From contig DAOVKF010000001.1 of the NCBI GenBank assembly GCA_030631915.1, positions 1 to 39,878 of the forward strand: a stretch of DNA of 39,878 nt. Reading direction: 5' to 3'. A program made the translations under genes and the position numbers. Each line of letters opens with the position of its first letter. The first letter of the stretch is position 1. The notes under the pieces were generated by a model. It saw nothing but the letters and a program-made list of their open reading frames with translations. It made no database searches and was not told where the DNA came from. Positions 32,615-39,878 of this stretch are shown here, one piece after another. The DNA comes from Candidatus Omnitrophota bacterium (GTDB taxonomy: Bacteria; Omnitrophota; Gorgyraeia; Tantalellales; Tantalellaceae).

Positions 32615-35497
32615 ATGAAATACGCGAGAATAGAAGTAAGAGACAGAAAGGGCATCTTTGACGCGGTGGCCGGGGGCCTGAAAAAAGATATCAGGGATCT
32701 CGGCGTAAAGGGCGTTAAGGATATCGAGTATATCCGGGTATACTCGGTCCGCGGGGACTTTTCCGGCAGGGATCTGCGCCGTATCGCCGAGGATATTCTT
32801 ACCGACAGGGTATCTCAGGAGTGCGGGTATCCCGGCGGGTTCGGGACGAGAAGTTCTAAGAACGCTCATGTGGTGGAGGTCGCGTATAACGCCGGTGTTA
32901 TGGACCCTGTCGAAGAGAGTGTGATAAAAGCCGTAAAGGACTCGGGGCTGACCGGGGTAAATTCTGTCACGACGTCAAAGAGATACGTTATCAAGGGCGC
33001 TCTCTCCGCGGGGCAGATCGATAAGATAACCGACAGGCTTCTTTATAACAGGGTCATACAGCATATCGTTACCCGCAGAGAGGACGAGAAGGCGGCCGCG
33101 CCTTACAGGTTCCGGCGCAGGGAGATCGACCTTATAAGCGCTGATGACAGGATCCTTCAGGGCATCAGCGCCCAAAGGCAGCTTTATCTTAGCCTGGCGG
33201 AGATGAAGGCCGTTCAGAAGCACTTCAAAAAGCTCGGCAGGAATCCCACGGACTGCGAGATCGAGACGCTCGCGCAGACATGGAGCGAACATTGCAAGCA
33301 TAAGACCATGATGGGGGCCGTCCGGTACAACGGCAGGAAGATAGGGAATCTCCTTAAAGAGACGGTGATGAAGGCGACCCGCGAGCTGGACAGGCCCTGG
33401 TGTGTTTCCGTGTTCAAGGATAACGCCGGTATTATCAGGTTCGATCCGGGGCACGATATCTGTTTCAAGGTAGAGACGCATAACCATCCTTCCGCGCTTG
33501 AACCGTATGGAGGCGCGGAAACAGGCATAGGCGGGGTGATACGCGATACCATGGGGACCGGACGAGGCGCCAGGCCCATTATCAACACGGATGTTTTCTG
33601 TTTCGGCGTTCCGGACATGCCGCTGTCGTCCGTCCCGAAAGGCGCGCTGCATCCCAAAAGGGTCCTTAAGGGCGTGGTAAGCGGTGTGCGTGATTACGGC
33701 AACAAGATGGGCATCCCCACGGTGAACGGAGCGGTTTGTTTTGACGGAAGATATACCGGTAACCCGCTGGTCTTCTGCGGTAACGTCGGGATCTTGCCCC
33801 GCAGGTTCTCCACGAAAAAAGTTTCACCGGGCGATCTTATCGTGGCCGTCGGCGGAAGGACCGGCCGGGACGGCATTCACGGCGCGACATTCTCCTCCGC
33901 CGAACTTACCGTTGAGTCTGAGGCTGTTTCCGGGACGGCCGTTCAGATAGGGAACCCCATCACTGAAAAAAAGGTGGTGGACACGCTGCTGAAGGCGCGC
34001 GATCTCGGGCTTTACGCGGCTATTACCGACTGCGGCGCCGGAGGCTTTTCGAGCGCGGTAGGTGAGATGGGCAAGGATACAGGGGCCGAAGTGCATCTCG
34101 AAAAGGCGCCTCTCAAGTACAGGGGCCTGGAACCATGGGAAATATGGGTATCCGAAGCCCAGGAAAGGATGGTGCTCGCCGTAAAGAGGAAGGACCTGAA
34201 GCGGCTGATGAACGTTTTCCGGAGTGAGAACGTGGAGGCTACCGTTATCGGGAAGTTCACGAATACCGGAAAACTGCGCATCTATTTCAGGCGGCACTTA
34301 ATAGCCGATCTGGACATGTCTTTCATGCATGAAGGCCTTCCGCGTGTTACCCGTAAAGCCGTATGGAAACGCGGGAAAGAGGATAAAAGCATCCTTCCTC
34401 CGAAAAGGGCGGACCTGACACCGGATCTTTTGAACTTACTTTCAAGCTGGAACGTGTGCAGCAAGGAATGGATCATAAGGCAGTATGACCACGAAGTGCA
34501 GGGTGGAAGCGTGCTCAAGCCGCTCGTAGGGGTCAATAACGACGGCCCGTCCGACGCGTCGGTGACCAGGCCCCTGTTTGACAGCAATAAGGGGATCGCG
34601 CTGGCCAACGGGATCAATCCCTGTTACGGGGATATAGACCCTTACTGGATGGCAGCCGGCGCTATTGATGAAGCCCTGCGCCAGATCGTCGCGGTCGGGG
34701 GTACAGTGGAAAACATCGCGCTTCTTGACAATTTCTGCTGGGGCAATACGGAAAATCCCGACCAACTGGGGGGTCTTGTCCGCGCTTCACTGGCGTGTTA
34801 CGACATGGCAAAAGTATACAGGACACCGTTCATATCCGGTAAGGACAGTCTTAATAACGAGTTTAATACGGGGACAAAGACCGTATCCATACCGCCGACA
34901 TTATTGATATCAGCCATTGGTGTCATAGATGACGTTCGCAGGACGATCTCCCCTGATGTCAAGGGACCCGGCAGCCTGATCTATGTCGTCGGCAGGACCT
35001 TCCAGGAGATGGGAGGGTCGCAGTATTTCCGGGTAAAAAGGAAAAAGGGCGGTATGGTCCCGCGCGTCAGGCCGCATGGTTCACTGAGACTTATGAAAAA
35101 AGTAGCATCCGCCATAAAGGCGGGACTCGTTGCCTCGGCGCATGATTGTTCCGAGGGGGGTATTGCTGTCTGTTTAGCGGAGATGCTTTTTGCCGGCGGC
35201 TACGGCGCGGAGGTCTCACTTGAAAGGGTCCCTCGCGAGAGGTCCATAGACAGGGACGATGTGCTTCTTTTTTCAGAGTCAAACTCAAGGTTTGTGATAG
35301 AAGTCCCCGCGGAAAAGCAAAAAGCGTTTGAGGGTGCCATGAAAGGGGTCCCGTCAGGCCGGATCGGCCGTGTTTCAGAGGGCCGGGGACTGGTTATCAG
35401 GGGGCTCGGAGGCGGGAACGTTGTTAAAACGGATTGCGGCACGCTCAGGAACAGGTGGAAAAAACCGTTTGAGAGATTGATGCATGAACAAAGTTAA
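32615..35497 (+). CDS. purL: FGAM synthase large subunit PurL with PurS-like N-terminal region
   Basis: 960 residues. The core PurL contains TWSEHCKHKT (about residue 225), KVETHNHPSALEPYGGAETGIGG, the second-half KDSLNNEF and ASAHDCSEGGIAV. The first about 165 residues hold two repeats resembling PurS (about 1-75 and 85-155: RIEVRDRKGIFDAVAG..., VVEVAYNAGVMDPVEE...), so a PurS-dimer equivalent is built into the same chain, while PurQ is separate. This is intermediate between the B. subtilis PurSQL and enterobacterial single-chain layouts. No clear ribosome-binding site precedes ATG 32615; a small hairpin (GAAAC/GTTTC) lies there. It overlaps purQ by 14 bp. Confidence 0.95.
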   Translation: MKYARIEVRDRKGIFDAVAGGLKKDIRDLGVKGVKDIEYIRVYSVRGDFSGRDLRRIAEDILTDRVSQECGYPGGFGTRSSKNAHVVEVAYNAGVMDPVEESVIKAVKDSGLTGVNSVTTSKRYVIKGALSAGQIDKITDRLLYNRVIQHIVTRREDEKAAAPYRFRRREIDLISADDRILQGISAQRQLYLSLAEMKAVQKHFKKLGRNPTDCEIETLAQTWSEHCKHKTMMGAVRYNGRKIGNLLKETVMKATRELDRPWCVSVFKDNAGIIRFDPGHDICFKVETHNHPSALEPYGGAETGIGGVIRDTMGTGRGARPIINTDVFCFGVPDMPLSSVPKGALHPKRVLKGVVSGVRDYGNKMGIPTVNGAVCFDGRYTGNPLVFCGNVGILPRRFSTKKVSPGDLIVAVGGRTGRDGIHGATFSSAELTVESEAVSGTAVQIGNPITEKKVVDTLLKARDLGLYAAITDCGAGGFSSAVGEMGKDTGAEVHLEKAPLKYRGLEPWEIWVSEAQERMVLAVKRKDLKRLMNVFRSENVEATVIGKFTNTGKLRIYFRRHLIADLDMSFMHEGLPRVTRKAVWKRGKEDKSILPPKRADLTPDLLNLLSSWNVCSKEWIIRQYDHEVQGGSVLKPLVGVNNDGPSDASVTRPLFDSNKGIALANGINPCYGDIDPYWMAAGAIDEALRQIVAVGGTVENIALLDNFCWGNTENPDQLGGLVRASLACYDMAKVYRTPFISGKDSLNNEFNTGTKTVSIPPTLLISAIGVIDDVRRTISPDVKGPGSLIYVVGRTFQEMGGSQYFRVKRKKGGMVPRVRPHGSLRLMKKVASAIKAGLVASAHDCSEGGIAVCLAEMLFAGGYGAEVSLERVPRERSIDRDDVLLFSESNSRFVIEVPAEKQKAFEGAMKGVPSGRIGRVSEGRGLVIRGLGGGNVVKTDCGTLRNRWKKPFERLMHEQS

Positions 35498-36278
35498 GAC
35501 GATCATACTGCGCACTGCCGGCACGAATTGCGACAGGGAAACCGCTTACGCGTTCCGCGCCGCGGGAGCTGAAGCGGACCTCGTGCATATAAACACTTTG
35601 CTGAAACAAAAGGCCGCTCTTGCGGAGTATCACATACTGGCCATACCCGGCGGGTTCACATACGGCGATGATGTGGCCAGCGGCAAGGTCTTCGCGAACG
35701 AGCTGAAGGCCGGCTTAAAGGAACAACTGTCCGGGTTCCTCGCCGAAGGCAGGCTTATCATCGGGATCTGTAACGGGTTTCAGGTGCTTGTAAAGATGGG
35801 GCTTTTGCCGGGTGCCAAGAAAAGGCAGGGCTGTAAAATAGAGGCCACGCTCAGCCTCAACGATTCGGGCAGGTTCGAGGACAGATGGGTATATCTTAAA
35901 AGGCCGGGCCGCGATATTTGCGTTTGGACCAGGGGCCTTCCGGAGGCCATATATGTTCCGGTGGCCCATGCCGAAGGTAAGTTCATACCAAAAGACGCCG
36001 GTGTGCTTGAAGCCCTGCGGAAGAACGGCCAGATAGTGTTCCGCTACGCGCGTAAGGAAGGAGGATCGCCCGGTTATCCCGGGAATCCCAACGGTTCAGT
36101 GGACGATATAGCCGGTGTTTGCGATCCCACCGGAAGGATACTCGGGTTGATGCCGCATCCCGAACGGCATGTGACGTATGTGCAGCATCCCAACTGGCGG
36201 CGTTTCGGCCGGAAGACGGAAGAAATGGGCATAGGCCTGAGGATCTTCGAGAACGGCGTGAAATTCGCGCGTGGTTAG
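35484..36278 (+). CDS. purQ: FGAM synthase glutaminase subunit PurQ
   Basis: 264 residues, class I amidotransferase. Seen: RTAGTNCDRETAYAF, PGGFTYGDD, nucleophile in GICNGFQVL (Cys 96), and C-terminal LMPHPERHV with the catalytic His. It supplies ammonia to PurL, whose gene overlaps it by 14 bp. Length is that of the longer PurQ form. A small GGATC/GATCC inverted repeat begins at its stop codon (36278-36290) but lacks a T-tract. Confidence 0.96.
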   Translation: MNKVKTIILRTAGTNCDRETAYAFRAAGAEADLVHINTLLKQKAALAEYHILAIPGGFTYGDDVASGKVFANELKAGLKEQLSGFLAEGRLIIGICNGFQVLVKMGLLPGAKKRQGCKIEATLSLNDSGRFEDRWVYLKRPGRDICVWTRGLPEAIYVPVAHAEGKFIPKDAGVLEALRKNGQIVFRYARKEGGSPGYPGNPNGSVDDIAGVCDPTGRILGLMPHPERHVTYVQHPNWRRFGRKTEEMGIGLRIFENGVKFARG

Positions 36279-36309
36279 GATCAGTGATCCGCCCCCTCAA
36301 AAAAACAAG

Positions 36310-36338
36310 TTGAAAAGTGCGGGGCTATTTTGTAAAAT
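36310..36338 (+). promoter_or_regulatory. Promoter of tRNA-Glu
   Basis: TTGAAA (36310-36315) and TAAAAT (36333-36338) with 17-bp spacing, about 36 bp upstream of the mature tRNA 5' end. Confidence 0.65.
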
Positions 36339-36374
36339 ATAGCTCCGGAAAATATGTAAATTACTGACTTGCGC

Positions 36375-36452
36375 GACCCCATCGTCTAGTCAGGTCTAGG
36401 ACATCAGATTTTCATTCTGACGACCGGGGTTCGAATCCCCGTGGGGTCGCCA
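36375..36452 (+). tRNA. tRNA-Glu (anticodon UUC)
   Basis: Acceptor GACCCCA (36375-36381) pairs with TGGGGTC (36442-36448), then G and encoded CCA. D-arm GTC...GAC, anticodon stem ATCAGA/TCTGA with loop TTTTCAT giving anticodon TTC, and T-arm CGGGG-TTCGAAT-CCCCG. All arms are complete. Confidence 0.97.
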
Positions 36453-36472
36453 TAATTAGCCGGATTGGAACC

Positions 36473-37003
36473 ATGGATATAGAACAACTCTGGGAAAAGG
36501 CAAAAGAGAAGACAGAAGTCGTCAGGGGAAGGGTAAAAGGCCTTTCCACTTTCAGCCAGACAGATGTCCCGTATGTCTTCCTGGCCGAATCCGCCGTGAA
36601 CGAGGGCAATACAGTGGTCCGGAGGGGCAAGGTCCTTGTCGAAAGACCCATGGTCATTCTTCCGCAGGACATGCCGCAGTTCGAGGGCTTTGATTTTGAG
36701 GAAGACCTGGACATCAGCCAGGAACTTATCCAGACATTTTTCCTGATGAGAGGCATACGCTTCCCGTCGCTCAAATACAATAATATTGTGCAGGAGATCG
36801 ACGTGGACGAAAGAGCGCTTTCAAAATGTGTCGAAAAACACAAAAAACACCTTGAGAGAGCAGAAGATGTCAGCACGGCTCTTGTGCTGGGCCCGGAGGA
36901 TTGCTGGCAGTTCTCCCTGCTTTTCTATATGGCGTCCCTTGTGGGACGGTGCGCCCGAACGGATATCATGAACCTGTTGAACAGGATGAATAAGGACGAA
37001 TAG
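36473..37003 (+). CDS. Uncharacterised acidic protein between tRNA-Glu and glmS
   Basis: A 176-residue cytoplasmic protein with no signal peptide or membrane segment. I do not recognise the family. Visible: a charged N-terminal helix, a beta-rich middle (VPYVFLAESAVNEGNTVVRRGKVLVERPMVILP-type strands), an acidic patch (FEGFDFEEDLDI, about residues 75-86) and a helical C-terminus with scattered Cys at about 120, 144 and 159. The gene begins 20 bp after the tRNA and ends 19 bp before glmS, so it may be co-transcribed with both. Weak ribosome-binding site (GGA). The even amino-acid composition and unbroken length support a real gene. Confidence 0.75.
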   Translation: MDIEQLWEKAKEKTEVVRGRVKGLSTFSQTDVPYVFLAESAVNEGNTVVRRGKVLVERPMVILPQDMPQFEGFDFEEDLDISQELIQTFFLMRGIRFPSLKYNNIVQEIDVDERALSKCVEKHKKHLERAEDVSTALVLGPEDCWQFSLLFYMASLVGRCARTDIMNLLNRMNKDE

Positions 37004-37022
37004 GCCGCGGGAGGGGAAAAAC

Positions 37023-38879
37023 ATGTGCGGGATCATAGGCTATACGGGCCGGAGAAATGCCGAGCAGGTCCTTGTCAAGGGGTTGTCCCGCCTGGAATAC
37101 CGGGGATACGATTCAGCCGGGATAGCTGTCATAAACAAGGGAGATATCCAGATAAGGAAAAAACAGGGCAAACTTTCCGTTTTAATGGATGAGCTGAGCC
37201 ATAACCCGGCGAAAGGGACGACAGGCATAGGCCACACGCGCTGGGCTACCCACGGGGTGCCGAATGACGTGAACGCGCACCCGCATGTCGACTCCGGCAG
37301 GAATATCGCGATAGTCCACAACGGGATCATCGAGAACTATAAGGAGATCAGGAAAAGGCTCCAGGCGAAAGGGTATGAGTTTGTTTCGGGAACAGACAGT
37401 GAGAACATCGCGCATCTTGTTTCAGATTGTTACGCGGGCGATCTTTACAAAGCGGTAAAAAAAGCCGTAAGCATGCTGAAGGGCTCTTTTGCGATAGTCG
37501 TTATTCACCGGGAAGAACCGGGAAGGATAGTGGGAGCGAGGAAGGACAGCCCCCTGGTCGCAGGGCTCGGAGACGGTGAATATTTTCTCGCCAGCGATAT
37601 CCCCGCGGTCCTGGAATATACCAGGGACGTCATTTATGTTGAGAACGGGGAGATCGTGGACATAAAGGACGGGGGCATCACGATATACGGATCCGGAGGA
37701 AAAATAGAGCGAAGGGACCCGACGGCCATCAAATGGGATATATCCCAGGCCGAAAAAAAAGGTTATAAGCATTTTATGCTGAAAGAGATATTTGAGCAGC
37801 CCGGTATAATACGCAATATGCTTGCCGAAAGGGTAAGAAAAGGAAAAATAAAGTTTGAAGAACTGGCGATACCGGAAAAGGATCTGAAAAGAATAAAGAG
37901 GATCTCTGTGGTAGCCTGCGGCACAGCCTATCATGCCGGATTGATCGGAAAGTATCTTATTGAAAAGATCGCGAGGGTCCCTGTCTGGGTGGATCAGGCA
38001 AGTGAGTTTCGTTACCGGGATCCGCTGGTGGACAAGGATACGCTGGTAATAGTCATATCCCAGTCAGGGGAGACAGCGGATACCCTGGCGGCATTGAGGG
38101 AGGCAAAGAGAAAGGGGGCCGCGGTCCTGGCCGTGTGCAACGTTCTTGGCAGTTCCATCGCCAGGGAAGCCGACGGCGTGATCTATACTCACGCGGGACC
38201 GGAAATAGCGGTTGCGTCGACAAAGGCCTATACGGCGCAGATCGCGATACTGCATCTCTTTACGTATTTTTTTGCCGGGATAAAAGGGACAGTAGGCAAA
38301 GAGGAAAAGGGTTTTTTAAGGGAATTCAGGAAATTGCCCGGAAATCTGGACAAACTGCTGGGGCCGTATCACTCCGCGAAGAACAGGCTTGCCGGGTATG
38401 CCGCGGAATTCCACGAATATTATCTTGCAAGAAACAATAAGAGCTGTTTTCTTTATCTTGCCAGGAACATTAACTATCCCAATGCCCTGGAAGGGGCGTT
38501 GAAACTGAAAGAGATATCATATATCAGCGCTGAGGGGTACCCGGCCGGGGAGATGAAGCACGGCCCCATTGCATTAATAGACGAAAACCCCTGGGTGGTC
38601 TGCGTTGCGACCAACGCGCAGACGCATGAGAAGATGCTATCCAACATCCAGGAGATCAAGGCAAGGGGCGGTATAGTGATCGCAATAGTCTCTGAAGGAG
38701 ACGACCTGCTCCGGGATGAAAGCATTAACTACGCCATCGAGATACCCCGTGTTCCCGAAATATTCTCTCCCGAACTGGTCGCTGTTCCGTTACAGCTTCT
38801 GGCGTACTATGTGGCCGGTGAGTTCGGGTACGACATAGACAAGCCGCGCAACCTGGCCAAGTCGGTGACCGTCGAGTAA
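37023..38879 (+). CDS. glmS: Glutamine-fructose-6-phosphate aminotransferase
   Basis: 618 residues. Class II glutaminase with Cys2 (MCGIIGYTG), RLEYRGYDSAGI and TRWATHG; two SIS sugar-phosphate isomerase domains with SQSGETADT and the C-terminal catalytic NLAKSVTVE. It makes glucosamine-6-phosphate for peptidoglycan and lipopolysaccharide. GGAGGGG lies 6 bases upstream. Only 19 bp separate it from the preceding gene, so there is no room for a glmS ribozyme. It is the last of the glutamine-dependent enzymes in the window. Confidence 0.97.
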   Translation: MCGIIGYTGRRNAEQVLVKGLSRLEYRGYDSAGIAVINKGDIQIRKKQGKLSVLMDELSHNPAKGTTGIGHTRWATHGVPNDVNAHPHVDSGRNIAIVHNGIIENYKEIRKRLQAKGYEFVSGTDSENIAHLVSDCYAGDLYKAVKKAVSMLKGSFAIVVIHREEPGRIVGARKDSPLVAGLGDGEYFLASDIPAVLEYTRDVIYVENGEIVDIKDGGITIYGSGGKIERRDPTAIKWDISQAEKKGYKHFMLKEIFEQPGIIRNMLAERVRKGKIKFEELAIPEKDLKRIKRISVVACGTAYHAGLIGKYLIEKIARVPVWVDQASEFRYRDPLVDKDTLVIVISQSGETADTLAALREAKRKGAAVLAVCNVLGSSIAREADGVIYTHAGPEIAVASTKAYTAQIAILHLFTYFFAGIKGTVGKEEKGFLREFRKLPGNLDKLLGPYHSAKNRLAGYAAEFHEYYLARNNKSCFLYLARNINYPNALEGALKLKEISYISAEGYPAGEMKHGPIALIDENPWVVCVATNAQTHEKMLSNIQEIKARGGIVIAIVSEGDDLLRDESINYAIEIPRVPEIFSPELVAVPLQLLAYYVAGEFGYDIDKPRNLAKSVTVE

Positions 38880-38919
38880 AAAGAGTCAAAGAGTCAGGGC
38901 ATCAGAGTAAGGTGCCTCG

Positions 38920-39609
38920 TTGGCTCGGGCCAGTAAGACGAAGAAAATGACAGGTACGCTTTTTGTTATCAGCACGCCGATAGGAAATCTTGAAGATATC
39001 AGCCTGAGAGCCATACGGGTGCTGAAAGAAGCGGATATGATCGCCGCTGAGGACACCAGACGGACAAAGGGGCTGCTCGGCGTATACGGGATCAAAACCC
39101 CTGTTACCAGCTTCCATTCCCATAACAGCAGGAAGAAGACTCCGGGGATCGTCAGGCTCTTGCGCGCCGGAAAAGACATAGCCCTTGTTTCGGATTCCGG
39201 AACGCCGGGAATATCTGATCCGGGCCATGTTCTTGTAAAAGAGTGTATCAGGGAAAAGGTGCCTTTAACGGCTGTCCCCGGCCCCGCGGCGCTTATCGTC
39301 GCGCTGGTCTTATCCGGAAGGCCCACGGGTAAATTCGTTTTTGAAGGGTTTCTGTCGAACAAAGGCGCCCGCAGGCGGAAACAGCTGGAAAAACTTGCGG
39401 AGGAGCAGAGGACGGTTATCATTTATGAATCCCCCCACAGGATAGAGGCGTTTTTAAGAGATTTTACGGTTGTCGCGGGAGAGAGGGAGATCGTGCTGGC
39501 AAGGGAGCTGACCAAGAAATTCGAGGAAACAAGGCGGGGAACCGCAGAAGAACATCTTAAACATTTCGCGAAGAACAAACCCAGGGGCGAGTTTATCGTA
39601 GTGTTTTAA
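38920..39609 (+). CDS. rsmI: 16S rRNA (cytidine1402-2'-O)-methyltransferase
   Basis: 229 residues, tetrapyrrole-methylase fold. Seen: GTLFVISTPIGNLEDISLRA, AAEDTRRT, SFHSHNS, the SAM-site SDSGTPGISDPG and PHRIEAFL. It methylates C1402 in 16S rRNA. The start is uncertain: TTG 38920 has AAGGTG 7 bases upstream, while ATG 38947 gives the more usual short N-terminus but lacks a good site. The C-terminus is shorter than in E. coli RsmI. It appears unrelated to the nitrogen theme. Confidence 0.93.
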   Translation: MARASKTKKMTGTLFVISTPIGNLEDISLRAIRVLKEADMIAAEDTRRTKGLLGVYGIKTPVTSFHSHNSRKKTPGIVRLLRAGKDIALVSDSGTPGISDPGHVLVKECIREKVPLTAVPGPAALIVALVLSGRPTGKFVFEGFLSNKGARRRKQLEKLAEEQRTVIIYESPHRIEAFLRDFTVVAGEREIVLARELTKKFEETRRGTAEEHLKHFAKNKPRGEFIVVF

Positions 39610-39636
39610 GGTAACTACTCAGGTAACCGGTGATGA

Positions 39637-39732
39637 GATCGTTTGCCATGTTCCGTACAGGGAGGATCCACACCGGGCGGAGGGGCCCTGGTAGGAATAT
39701 GGCAAACGATCGTCGGGGATACCCGATCAGTC
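39637..39732. repeat. MITE-like palindromic element, copy B of dispersed repeat
   Basis: Left arm GATCGTTTGCCATGTTCCGT (39637-39656 and on to 39658) and right arm GTAGGAATATGGCAAACGAT (39691-39710 and on) are near-perfect inverted repeats of about 21 bp around a GC-rich 32-bp centre. The right half continues to 39732 and matches copy A at 23334-23405 in reverse orientation. No coding capacity. The remaining gap to the window end holds only one more repeat. Confidence 0.75.
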
Positions 39733-39795
39733 ACTTTTTGAGTTTGATGAAGAGGATATGACGATAGTGTAACATATTGTGGGCACTTTCGAGGT

Positions 39796-39834
39796 GTCAT
39801 CCTGAGCGAGGGCGAAGCCCGAGTCGAAGGATCT
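39796..39834. repeat. GTCATCCTGAGCGA...GAAGGATCT-type intergenic repeat
   Basis: Imperfect palindrome: ATCCT with AGGAT outside, GGGC-GAA-GCCC inside. It has the form of the very common GTCATCCTGAGCG...TCGAAGGATCT repeats of many bacterial genomes. No gene is visible from 39610 to the window end. Confidence 0.6.
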
Positions 39835-39878
39835 GGAATAAGTTCTTTGACAGCATGAAAAACATGGCATACCCTAAT

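Noticed and set aside
37004..37022. glmS ribozyme upstream of glmS
   Set aside because: Only 19 bp of non-coding sequence precede the gene.
39847..39878. TTGACA near the window end as a promoter of a following gene
   Set aside because: The expected -10 region (about 39870) is a poor match and the downstream gene is not in the window.
1..39878. CRISPR arrays, integrases, transposases, prophage genes
   Set aside because: No regularly spaced direct repeats or recognisable recombinase or phage genes were seen on either strand.

Overview
The window (about 40 kb, roughly 50-55% G+C, dense coding, no rRNA) is a chromosomal nitrogen-assimilation and glutamine-use locus from an anaerobic-looking, outer-membrane-bearing bacterium. 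A putative porin paired with AmtB, a NADH/ferredoxin-type NuoEFG-like module, B. subtilis-type Fe-S PurF and short intergenic palindromes would fit an uncultured lineage such as Omnitrophota or a deltaproteobacterial-type anaerobe. That assignment is inference and low confidence.

Layout. (1) 1-6.1 kb: 3' end of glnA, overlapped by a GAF-ANTAR one-component RNA-binding regulator; a sigma-70-like factor behind an attenuator; then porin, amtB and two divergent PII genes, and a GNAT acetyltransferase. (2) 6.1-17.2 kb: gltBD (GOGAT) behind a promoter and two tandem terminators, followed by a second promoter/attenuator and a four-gene operon: NuoE-like, NuoF-like, a NuoG/HydA N-terminal-like Fe-S protein and a truncated FMN-type glutamate-synthase-like protein. 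(3) 17.2-18.7 kb: an AT-rich AbiEii-type nucleotidyltransferase/HTH pair with its own sigma-70 promoter and two operators, inserted at the 3' end of a purF-like gene and flanked by 39-bp direct repeats. (4) 18.6-23.3 kb, minus strand: carB and a PurF paralogue whose glutaminase centre is destroyed. (5) 23.5-36.3 kb, plus strand: carA, a second carB, catalytically intact purF, pyrG, guaA, purL, purQ. (6) 36.3-39.6 kb: tRNA-Glu(UUC), a conserved-looking unknown protein, glmS, rsmI; the end carries dispersed palindromic repeats.

How it fits together. GlnA/GltBD with AmtB and PII make and sense glutamine. Nearly every large glutamine consumer (PurF, CarA, PyrG, GuaA, PurQ, GlmS) sits in the same 40 kb. 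The most interesting regulatory idea is that the ANTAR protein acts on several leaders in this window. Short hairpins with hexaloops ACAGAC, AAAGAA and AAAGAC each overlap the 5' arm of an intrinsic terminator upstream of the sigma-like gene, gltB and the NuoE-like operon. The most interesting enzymatic idea is that the NuoEFG-like module, lacking any hydrogenase or complex I partner, delivers electrons to the GltS-like protein as an uncharacterised, possibly electron-bifurcating, complex.
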